Assembly: GCA_947247005.1 (NCBI GenBank)
Contig: OX365950.1
Location: 8,196,720-8,260,719 of the forward strand
DNA from: Spisula solida
Taxonomy: Eukaryota > Mollusca > Bivalvia > Venerida > Mactridae
Reading direction: 5' to 3'
DNA length: 64,000 bases
Shown here: piece by piece, positions 48,301 through 58,400 of the stretch
Layout: every line of letters starts with the position of its first letter
How positions within the stretch are numbered: the first letter of the stretch is position 1
Made by a program: the position numbers and the translations under genes
Notes under the pieces: generated by a model
Database searches by the model: none
What the model was told of the DNA's origin: nothing
The model's input: the letters and a program-made list of their open reading frames with translations, nothing else

Positions 48301-48669
48301 GTTTAAAAGGTTGCCACTGCCATTGTTGCCATTTACACTAAATCTAGATGCATATATACAAAAAAAATAAAAACTAGACACGATGTCGATCGTCCGTTAA
48401 ACAATAGCCAACAGTAATCATCTAAATGTCTGATAACGAAGAGTTACCTCCCCTGTAAATACAAAGACTATCGACATTGCGGTTAAATCCCTTTCAGATT
48501 ACATCTGTTCCCGTATTAAAACGTCCAACGATGATATACGAGGCGATTATTATAAACTATATGTGGTCTAGGCACATACATGACCACCGGTGTATATTCA
48601 TACGGACCTTTTAGCTTTTAATCAACTTATACAACAAAAGCCAAATGACATATATGGCACTACCGCGTA
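48301..48669. other. spacer before the large TIR element
   Basis: No feature recognised. Confidence 0.4.
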
Positions 48670-48727
48670 TACACCCTTGTTACCCTGATAAAACAACATG
48701 ATTGGATATTCCCAACATGATTGAAAA

Positions 48728-48850
48728 ATGGCCGACATGAACAATGTGATTAGTGCATTGTTTTTGCAATATTTTCCATATAAACTATCCAGATTGTTTA
48801 TTTCAATATTACATAACCAACATATGAAGAAAATGTACTATTTGCACTAA
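48728..48850 (+). CDS. short reading frame starting in the left TIR
   Basis: ATG 48728 lies in the TIR and opens about 40 codons (MADMNNVISALFLQYFPYKL...). Because the TIRs are inverted, the corresponding ATG on the other strand starts the 68-codon frame at 52949. Similarity beyond the TIR-encoded start is weak. A protein is unlikely. Confidence 0.15.
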   Translation: MADMNNVISALFLQYFPYKLSRLFISILHNQHMKKMYYLH

Positions 48851-49975
48851 ACAATTTGCACATAGGTAATATTTTTCACTATGTAAAGCCTTAAAGAATG
48901 TGTGGATTTTGCAATTGAGAATGAGTTTTGTACTTAAAAACGTTGTAAAACTCATTTATTTGACTCTATGTAATGAATATCATTTGGGAAGTATTGGCAG
49001 TTGTATAAAGTATGATTTGGACGTTTCAATTTTTTAAAATCTTAGATAAATTAACGCTCCCCAACAATAATTCAAACATGTATAGTATTTTTTGGATACT
49101 GACCGACGTGATTGTTAAATTTATTAGGATACTGGCCAACATGATTGTGGATAAAAGCCAACATTACCAATTTAAATCTTGCCAATGGGATTCTCAAGGT
49201 ACAAATAATTGTACATTAAAGAAGTGTGCTCATGAATTGTGGTAGCAGGTTTATGAGCATACCCGATGTAAGGGATTTCACACCTAGTCTAAAGCACATG
49301 CTTTTAGGACATTTAATAATCAAAGCACTAAGAGTGCTGATGGGAGGCGATCTGGTTGCTGCTACTAAAGCTTAAACGACTTTACACGTTTAATGTTCGT
49401 TTTCTTACTGCCGATCTTGTCTTGAATGTCAAAATAGGCATATGTGACTATATAGGCATCTAGGGTATCTAAATAATTGTAAAAAGGGGCATATTGATGT
49501 ATATGTAATACGTGTATTGAATGCGTATATCAAAAGTGGCTTTAAAATAATACTGCGCGCGCCTATTTATCAGATTTTACAATACCGTCTTGTAATCACT
49601 TCCATCACAGCGTTAGACATTTCTAGAAAGCGGCTAGTATAGCTACACCATATGATTGCATAACATAACGATATACGATTAATTGATAAAACCATCACGT
49701 GACCCTGACCTGAAGTTTCTAAAAATAGCTATACGGCTGGGACATTTGATGAACACTTCATTTTCATATTACGAAACAAGTTCGATATCTCCCCGGCTGA
49801 CTGATTATCTGCAAAAATATCGATTCAATGAACAGTTTCACAATAATTATTGGGAATGTTGACAGTTTCTGGAACTACTTGAATGCGGATTCACATAGCA
49901 GCCTAAAGGCGGTCCAGGTTGCATTAAGAAATGGGCAATGGTAGTATAGAGAGGCTTACGCCTACCAAAAATGGG

Positions 49976-50760
49976 TACAAATGTTCACCACATCAAGACG
50001 ATGTGTCATGCACAAAACCCAGGTCCCTAGCTTAAAGGTCAAGGTCACACTTAGAGGTCAAAGGTTAAAACGCTCAAATAGGCATGTGATTCGTGTCCGC
50101 TCTGTAATTTTGTCATCTCCTATTGGATATTTTATAATATTTGGTACAAATGTTCACCACATCAAGGTGGTTGCCATGTGCAAGACCCAGGTCCCTAACT
50201 TAAAGGGCAAGGTCACACTTAGAGATCAAAAGTTAAAATTCTCAAATAGGCATGTGGTTCATGTCCGCTCTGTAACTATGTCATTTCTTATTGGATATTT
50301 ATAACACTTGGTACACATGTTGACCCCATCGAGACGGCGTGTTATGCGCAAGACCTAGGTCCCTTGCTCAAAGGTCAAGGTCACACTTAGAGATCAAAAG
50401 TTAAAATTCTCAAATAGGCATGTGATTCATGTCAGATCTGTAACTATGTCATTTCTTATTTTATATTTATATTACTTGCCACAAATGTTCACATCATCAA
50501 GACGAGGTGTCATGCGCAAGACCCAGGTCCCTAACTCAAAGGTCAATGTCACACTTAGAGATCAAAAGTTAAAATTCTCAAATAGGCAAGTGATTCATGT
50601 CATATCTGTAACTATGTCATTTCTTATTTTATATTTATATTACTTGCCACAAATGTTCACATCATGAAGACGAGGTGACATGCGCAAAACCCCGGTCCCT
50701 AACGCAAAGGTCAAGGTCATACTAAGAGATTAAAAGTTAAAAGGCACAAGTATACGCTTC
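49976..50760 (+). repeat. 168 bp tandem array, family F
   Basis: The marker ATGTTCACC or ATGTTGACC recurs at 49981, 50150, 50318, 50485 and 50653 (167-169 bp). Each unit has AAGGTCAAGGTCACACTTAG and AGATCAAAAGTTAAAA or GAGGTCAAAGGTTAAAA words, sharing the AGGTCA-rich core with family C. A fading unit continues to about 50880. Open frames over it reflect the period, a multiple of three. Confidence 0.9.
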
Positions 50761-51195
50761 TGGTCTGCTTTGTTTTTTTTTGCTATTTCGTTCTGGATTT
50801 TAAAATTACTTGGTTACATTCGCATTTACACCCGGACTCAAATGTAAAGGTCACACTTACAGACTCAGCTCTTGTCTGCTGTTCAATGTCACATTTAAGC
50901 AATTACAAACTTGTTTCAAGTTATTCCATTTGCAAAGCTTTATACTTAGATGTCTGATGGGGGCATCCGTGTCCTGTGGACATATTTCTAGTTAAATACT
51001 TTTTTCTGCTATATGTTGGTAAAATTCATAACAAGTCAAGATAGGTAAATTTAACACATGTATCTAAATGTGCAAAATTCATCGGGAATAGGAACAGTGA
51101 ATTATGGGGACCACTGGCTAAACGCTGTGAGCATGTCTTGAATGGTGCCAAATTGTATTTCTAATTTAAAAAAGGGGACATAATTTCAACATATA

Positions 51196-52082
51196 CTTAG
51201 TACATCTAGAAACGCAACGGTTTTATCCCCATTTTTTTCTTACTTGCATTATACATGTATATTTGAATTTTGTGTAGTAATATTGTATAATCTTGTAGAA
51301 ACTTGGCCATCATCCAACTTTTATTGATCGTGTTACGTAAATCCCGTGCACCGATATAATCACAAAAAGCATGATTTCCACGTGCACCAATTACGCATGA
51401 TAAATCTTGGTATAAATTGAATCGAACTTTTTGTAAAGTTTGCTAATAAAAAGAAAATCACAAAAGAAATGGCATATGTTCAGGAATAAAAATGCCATGA
51501 TTGTCCGAATATGAGCAAAATCAGGCCATCCGGATGCTTATGGCAGAGATGTTTAACAGGAGTCTGCACAACGGTTAAATTGTCATACACCGATCATTTC
51601 TCATCTAGAGACACGCTACCAACACACTGGCACCATTTGCGACAGCCTAAGTTCAGGTTATGCATGCGTAACAAGCCTCCCGCAGGATGAATAAGACAGC
51701 GTGAAACAGCTCCAGATCAGGCTCACAACTGCTGCTGACAGTGTTCAACAACTTGTTACTCATTATGAATAAGTAATCAATCAATATTTGATCAATACTT
51801 TACATATTGACACAAAACAACGATTCCGAAAAAATAGCTAATTTATAAAAAAAATCGTTATTTTTCGCCCGCACTATATTTATGTTCCGTTATTTTTCGG
51901 CCGCACTATACACCAAAACACTGCTCTGCACCTAAATGTAGCTCTATGTGATAAAATGTTACAGATGTATCGGAAATAGAATAAAACTGCATCAAGTAAA
52001 ATTAATGAAGTTTGATTGTCCATCATCAGATTGAACAAATATTGACAGTAGAACCCAGTGTTGCGTTTCTAGATGTACTCAG
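51196..52082 (+). mobile_element. Tc1/mariner relic nested in a family D array
   Basis: The TIRs (left CTTAGTACATCTAGAAACGC from 51196, right its complement to 52082, one mismatch in 23) are flanked by TA on both sides (51194-51195, 52083-52084). The family D text on the left (AAAAGGGGACATAATTTCAAC) resumes on the right (ATACTTGTATTTGATAGAGT), so this is an insertion into an older array. At about 51620-51780 the plus strand reads TGTICDSLSSG, VTSLPQDE, stop, then LTTAADSVQQLV, resembling the DNA-binding N-terminal half of Tc1-like transposases. The rest has decayed. Confidence 0.75.
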
Positions 52083-52089
52083 TATATAC

Positions 52090-52480
52090 TTGTATTTGAT
52101 AGAGTTGCCTATTCATGTGGAGGTCATGGCGTCATGATGGTGATAAAGTATGCAAAGTATCAAAGATACATGTCTTAGAGGTTAAAATTGTGTACATAAA
52201 CTGTAAACTTTTGTATTTCTAAGTACATTAGTCCAAATGGGGCATAACATTTAACAACATGCTTGATAGAGTGCAGATGTTGTGGTCAAGACGGTTGACA
52301 AGTATGCAAAGTATCACAGCAATATGAACATGCACTTAGATATAATAGGTTAATACCTTGAACGTAAACTAACAAATTTGCACGAAGTTGAAAAAAGGGA
52401 CATATTTTCCAATAAATACTTCATAGAGTTATCTACTCCTACGTACGTGTTGGGGTCATCCCATTATTCTTCCAATAGTG
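52090..52480 (-). repeat. family D array fragment, minus strand
   Basis: GATAAAGTATGCAAAGTATC, AGAGTTGCCTATTCATGTGG and GGGGCATAACATTTAACAAC words are reverse complements of the family D unit at 14528-15230. About 2.5 diverged units, spaced about 150 bp. It continues the array interrupted by the Tc1 relic (left part about 51100-51195). Confidence 0.7.
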
Positions 52481-52742
52481 AAGCTACATATTAAATTCGC
52501 ACTGCAGTGCATCAATAAAAATTCAATGTTGGTCAGTATCCACATTAAAAGATAAATCATGTTGATCTTTATCCTCAAATCATGTTGGTTTTTATCCATT
52601 TTTCACACATGGGTTACTTTAAATAGTTATCACGTAGAAACGGCAAATGTAAATAACTTACTCTAAACTAAGTCTGATAGTGAAATGAATGAGCTCTATA
52701 AACAAAAGATCTTAACCCAAAATAAACAACAATATATATGTT

Positions 52743-52949
52743 TTATAGACTGTCAAATAAATCCAACACAGATTTTTCTAACTTTTTATCGTATTGTGTA
52801 TCACATTCACAAACATACGGATAAATAGTTTTAGTTTCATGGAAGGAATGTACAAGTTTATCTTCATACAGCATCAGAAGGTGGTTAAACCCGTAGATTT
52901 TGAAGAATTGGCCGAAAATGCGATGAATATGTAAACATACATCCGCCAT
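52743..52949 (-). CDS. unassigned 68-aa frame starting in the right TIR
   Basis: ATG at 52949 is inside the right TIR. The peptide (MADVCLHIHRIFGQFFKIYG..., KTIYPYVCECDTQYDKKLEK) has balanced composition and a proper ATG start and stop, unlike most frames nearby. No family recognised. It could be a remnant of an element-encoded protein or the first exon of one. Confidence 0.25.
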   Translation of the reverse strand: MADVCLHIHRIFGQFFKIYGFNHLLMLYEDKLVHSFHETKTIYPYVCECDTQYDKKLEKSVLDLFDSL

Positions 52950-53010
52950 TTTTCAATCATGTTGGGAATATCCAATCATGTTGTATTATCAGGGTAACAA
53001 GGGTGGTATA

Positions 53011-54250
53011 GTGTTCTCTGCAATCTCACAGAACTACTTGGTATATAATTAAATTTCGTTTTAAGAAAATAAAAAGCATTCAATTCTATAAAGTGTGAAA
53101 AATTGAATAAAAATTATAGGGTTCGTGTAAGTCCGACCTTATGGTATTTATTTAACAATAACTGTTTCTTGTGTGTGTGTATTTGACCGAGGTTTTATTT
53201 CTTACTATTAACTTTAAACTCCTTTGACGCCAATTTAACTGTCAACCCTCATTTGAATTTTATTTATGTCAGAAATCAACGTATATGAAATATTTTGATT
53301 ATTTCGATTGGACAATAGTAAATAGACGTTTTGAATGGTTTTAATGGTTGTATTATAGTTGTCCCAAATTACTTTTACCGTTTGAAAGTAAGTACTTAAG
53401 CTATCTAAATTTGTATCAATACAAATTAGAAAATTATCCTATTTTCACACTATGATAAAAGGATTAGATCTCTTGAATTTTGTAAGTATCATATGAAGTG
53501 TCTATCGATCTGATAATGAAAGCAAATATATGTAATGTCGAGACAGTTATTGTTTATTTTTTCGATTTGGTGGTTCTATACAGGGGCGGCATTGCCATTG
53601 GGGGATAACCCGGGAAACCCGGGATCCAATGTCGACATAAAAAATATGTGTGCGGCTGCAGGATTATATAATACCACTAACAATGATTCTTAAGGCTTTT
53701 GACAGCTGAAACTAGTTTTTGCAGCGACTTTGTTTCGTTTTCTCGCGCAGTTGCGTGTGGAGCATTGTAACGCAAGCTTTATGTCTGTTTATTTCTATTT
53801 TCTGTGCTCGGCTGTCGCTATCGAGTGCTGCCTTCACTGTCTGATTTTTAATTATCTTGTTGTAATATTATATTGTTCTCTTGATGAAGGGGTTGCCGAT
53901 ACGTTAAGAAGAATAAATGTTAAAAGTTGCAGCAGTCAGTGAATTATTAACATTGCAATTACAAATATAACTAGCATCGAATTGTATCGCATGTATTACA
54001 ACTCGAACTAAACTTGTGACTTCGATACGTGATATTTCGAATACTGATACCTCGTACGTTATAAATATCATAGTTGCTCTATGTATTTCGAATAGATATA
54101 TCTCAATGTTTTCTTTCAAATGCTTGTCATAAATATAAACATATAAAACATCATTGACAACCGTTAAATTTAGCGTACACATCATTATCTGTAAACTTCA
54201 CCATATATGGCTATCTCCCAACACTCGATATCTTATCCAAGACATTTTCA
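53011..54250. other. non-coding DNA
   Basis: Holds the short fragment shared with 46281 (at 53797-53845) and a GC-rich palindrome ACCCGGGAAACCCGGGAT near 53609-53626. No gene. Confidence 0.4.
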
Positions 54251-54253
54251 TCA

Positions 54254-54326
54254 GCCGGAATAGCTCAGTTGGGAGAGCGTTAGACTGAAGATCTAAAGGT
54301 CCCTGGTTCAATCCCGGGTTCCGGCG
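54254..54326 (+). tRNA. tRNA-Phe(GAA)
   Basis: Identical in sequence to the intact minus-strand copy at 38375-38447: acceptor GCCGGAA/TTCCGGC, A-box TAGCTCAGTTGG, anticodon GAA at 54287-54289, B-box GGTTCAATCC, no intron. The conserved trailer with a GATCG/CGATC hairpin is followed by TTTTT at 54356-54360 as pol III terminator. Like the other copies it sits in the 99 bp unit (54251-54349). Confidence 0.96.
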
Positions 54327-54350
54327 TGATCGGAACGATCGGCGGCTGAA

Positions 54351-55049
54351 CAACTTTTTATTTTTATTACTTTCAAATATTCTTCTTTCCTTATATATGT
54401 ATTGAATGTATTTGAATTGTATTAAACTATATTAGAAGACGGAAACACTGTCCGATGATTTGTGTAAAAAGTCGGGCAAACACTAAAGCTTATTCAAATA
54501 TATACTCGTGTAAATTCGGAAGTACAAATAAACCACCTCGATTTTCAATTAAACATATACGCCGCTGTTTTATTACCTTAACTTGTATAAACCCACTGTC
54601 AATTTAGAAATCAGTCACAATCGGTTATTTTAAAGGTCGAACTGCACTGCGTGATATTTTAGATTAAAATAGTTACTATTAAATTGGATTAAAAAATGTT
54701 TGTTTAAAACTAACAATAAGATTTGTGACAAGAAAATAATTATACCATCTCATTTTGATAAAAAAAATTTTTTTATTTTAAACACATAAATTTGACTTTA
54801 AAATTAAATCAATTTAGGATTTAAAAATATTTATTTCATAATTATGCACGTGTGTGGATGTTTTAGTGACAATTACCAATCGGTTCAAAATGACTCCGGT
54901 GTTCATCGTTTGACCGTTCATCTGACCTAGTGCCTTACACGGATTTTAAAATATAAAAGATAGATATAATTAAAAAAAACTGTGTGTAATGGAGGGCAAA
55001 ATAGTATTGCAAAGGGAGGTTTTGTAGAAGCATTTATTTATATGAACCT
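54351..55049. other. AT-rich 5' flank of the CNBD2-like gene
   Basis: Long A/T runs, no gene. The upstream promoter is assigned to the ETS-type motifs that follow. Confidence 0.4.
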
Positions 55050-55075
55050 ACTTCCGGTGTTTTTGCCACTTCCGG
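55050..55075 (+). promoter_or_regulatory. paired ETS-type sites just upstream of ATG
   Basis: ACTTCCGG occurs at 55050-55057 and 55068-55075, 18 bp apart and 8-33 bp before the start codon. This CCGGAAGT core binds ETS factors and is typical of TATA-less promoters. No TATA box was seen nearby. Confidence 0.5.
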
Positions 55076-55082
55076 TAAAATT

Positions 55083-55472
55083 ATGGATGACTGGCAGGAT
55101 CTATTAGCTAACAAACAATGGCTAGTTGCTGCAGCATTGCCGAAAGGGCCTGAAACGTTTAAAAAGACCAAAAGGAACCCCACTATAACAGTCAACGAAC
55201 TACCGATAACACCGGAAGTTAACGTCAATCCACCGGAAGCACGTGATTTACATACGGGTGTTAGTGACAGAACGAGACTGTCAGCACGAAGTGCACGTGG
55301 TGATCGAAACAAACTTGGAAGTGCGAGAAAGGACAGAAGAGCTGACATTGAGAGATGTTTGTCATTAACTTCGACACGGTTGATGTCAGGTCGGCGATCC
55401 CGAGCCTCTAGCCGCCAAAGTAGTCGAAACAGTACCAGAAGTCCGAGTCCCTTAACTCCATGGTTACGTCGG
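55083..55472 (+). CDS. CNBD2: CNBD2-like exon 1
   Basis: ATG 55083, 130 codons, donor GTAATG at 55473, phase 0. The peptide starts MDDWQDLLANKQWLVAAALP and becomes Arg/Ser-rich (SARSARGDRNK, SGRRSRASSRQSSRNSTRSP), probably disordered. Confidence 0.75.
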
Positions 55473-58400
55473 GTAATGAAGAACGATTTTATCTGTTTGA
55501 TTATAGGCTCACATTCATGAAAGCATATGTTTAGAAGAAGGTTATTTTAAGTTTCTTCAAATCATAGTCAAGGTATTTTTACGAGAATGTGGTCTTTAGG
55601 CAAGTTCAATGGGCCTGTTTCAATGACTGAAGCTTCCAAGTAACACTTGCCTGGTTCAACGTTTCCCGTTAATATAAATGTCGATAATGTTAAAATAACT
55701 AAGCAAAATTTCTTATGAACAATCGTGGTCATAAATTTCAAGCGGTCCAAACTTGAAAAGGGTTACAAAACGTCATAGTTTACGACCTTATGTAGGGTAC
55801 ACGCATGTAAGATATTGCAACGACTTGCGACACTTTAGTAAAACCCACTTAAGAATTTGCGTATTTGTAATATTGCTTTGTCCAATTTCATAATTGGCTT
55901 ACACAATGTTATTCCGTTGATGATAATCGTCTGACATTGTCAGACAAATTCAATCCACTTAGGTGTTGTAAGTGTATTAATCATTATATAAAATAATTAG
56001 GGGAACATGAGCATAAAATTGCACTTTTTGCTCAGAGAACACAAACACATACGTTTACGAGACATTATGCAATGCTAGGAAAACTGTACCAACATTATTT
56101 TCGTTCATCGTCTGTGGTTTACACGATTGTTTTGCCTCTGTATAGCGTTTACGATCACGAAACTCTTCTTAAATACTACACTGCATGCCATTGGCACCCC
56201 CGCCCAAAAACACGATGTATCGTCTTAACTTTTCGAAACCGTCTTCAACACACACAATACATTTTGGTTGGTGTTATTAGTGAGAAATGCTGTTTTTATG
56301 GTTTAAACATGTTTCCGAATTACCCAAATAACATTTACATCTTACATAATTAAATCTTGACATGTACACATATGCGATAAAAGAGGTCGAGCAACAAGTC
56401 CCAAAACTTAACAACAGTCCTCGCCATATTGTACTGTTATATAATTGTGTTCAATTGTATTTGTTGTTTTTGTTCAGGTTAATAATAATCAGTGTTTTTC
56501 CAGGGATTTTATTGTAATGTGATTACTGAAATTCGAGAAAATAACATTAACCAGAAACATTCAGTAAATTAACAATGAATACCTCCACGTTAAACCAATG
56601 GCAATACTATATCAAAATGACTAGTTTTTAACATGTTTGCTGCGATAACTAACGCACAAAACATAGATAATAAACAATTTTGAAAAACACTGAAAGAAAG
56701 TTGTGCTACCGTAAGTTTAAAATCTAAAAAATCAAATTTATGGTGGTTTCTTCGCCAAAACTGATACCATTGCCACCCCCATGATCACCCCCGTGATTGG
56801 TTTTGCAATTACGTATGTTGCCATACTGACAAAATACTTTAGTATAAAACTAAACTGTCGGAAGGTCAATGAATGCACGTTATTGGTAATAAGTCTTCTT
56901 TCGATCACATGCCACTCTTTTTTTATCTATATAATTATGATTTATTTCTATTTTCAGCCCTTGGTGAGATTTCGTCGTGCAGCGAGAACAGTTTTACTAT
57001 TATTGAAGGCTACAGCCAGTAGTAGGTAAGTAGTCAATGGTATTTGTATAATTATATGCAGGCACTTGTAATAAATTTTCTACGACATTAAACTTAAAGC
57101 GTTTGAGCTGTTATTAAAATAAACTGGATGACATAAGATTTTTTGTCTAATATGGAATAATTATTCGATTTTGATCGTCATTCTTGTTTATGATATTGCT
57201 GATGTAGCTGAGTATGTGAATAATTATGATGTACGGGATGCCATTAATTAGCATTTAGTCAAACATTTATTTACTATCTGCGATATTATAAATCTGATAA
57301 ATTATCAATGTCCTTTCATTCAGTATTTACGCTGTTACATGAGGTGAAATTTGAATTATATCAATTTTTAAGGTCAGTGTTTGGGATCATCGTGACACTA
57401 GTGTAAAGCCACTTGTGCAGCGCTATTGCATCCTCTGCGTAAATGTTTTTTTCTTGTATCCAATCATAATAACCATGATAAGAATGCATGTTTCAGCGAT
57501 AGTGAAGAGTATGTATACTTTGAGTTGAATTATTAACATTTTTGTCGTCTTTCAAAAATATATTAAACTTTTTTTATGTATCAACTATCAGATTGCTTTT
57601 AATAACACCTATCCAATTTATAATACCCCCCATTTCCTTCACCAAACATTCGTTTTTATTATATTTTATTCTTGTAATGTAACTAATACTTACCTTTTAT
57701 CATACATTTTCTATATTTTAATATTACTTACTCATAGATAGTTTTAATTTATTTAAATCTGAGCTTATTTAATCGTGATAGAAAAATGTTCAATAAAAGA
57801 CGCGTTTGTTCAAGCAAGTGCATTTACAGTTCGATTATTTATTGCAATATGTTTTGGTTTTACACAAATTACCTCCATCTGTTAATCAAAGGAAGCCTTT
57901 TGATAATCTGCTCACCACAGCATTCTTGCTAAACCGTTTTGTTTGAAACATTAATTCAGGCCGGCGACTCTAAAGATGATACATTTGTTGCCTTTTATTC
58001 GATGTTGGTTACAGGTTCAGTACATGTTAAAGGTGCTGCCTCACAGATTGGGCTAAATATTTTGTATATCGTGATTTTCCAACCTAACCAAGTTTTGATG
58101 TAATAGAAAGCCACTGACGGTTGCTTTATGAAAGATTTGGTGCAAAAAAAACAATTATCCACTCTCGATGTCGCCCATTAAGTTTTTTTCTTGAAAAAAA
58201 GCCCTAAGTTTACTTCCAGTATGCTTTGTGAATTATGTGATTCAATCGTGATCGAACTGTAACATCAACAAACTACATCGTAAACATCAGTGAGGTATTT
58301 GGTTCGTTTTCCGATTCGTTTTCATCAAATGCGAACAAATTCCAGGCAATTTAAGTAATAGTAGTGCTTATTTTATAGGGTATTAATACCCTATAGCATT

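Larger units (their letters stand above)
48670..53008. mobile_element. 4.3 kb element with ~64 bp TIRs and mirrored subterminal motifs
   Basis: The left end 48670-48732 and right end 52945-53008 are inverted copies (ACCCTTGTTACCCTGATAA..., then GGATATTCCCAACATGATTG) with one indel and few mismatches. TA lies immediately outside each (48668-48669, 53009-53010). Inside, motif copies related to GGATACTGRCCAACATGATT occur three times near 49094-49170 and three times on the opposite strand near 52523-52602. The interior holds a 168 bp array, family D fragments and a nested Tc1 relic. No transposase was recognised. An alternative is two MITE copies in inverted orientation framing unrelated DNA, but the mirrored subterminal motifs argue for one unit. 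Confidence 0.65.

Noticed and set aside
48022..48381. Overlapping minus- and plus-strand frames with repeating Lys/Val/Gly/Arg/Asn peptide
   Set aside because: They arise from the 22 bp minisatellite, whose period is not a multiple of three, so no constant peptide is conserved.
49981..50667. 81-107 codon frames in the 168 bp array
   Set aside because: The 168 bp period is divisible by three; identical open frames in each unit reflect repetition, not coding.
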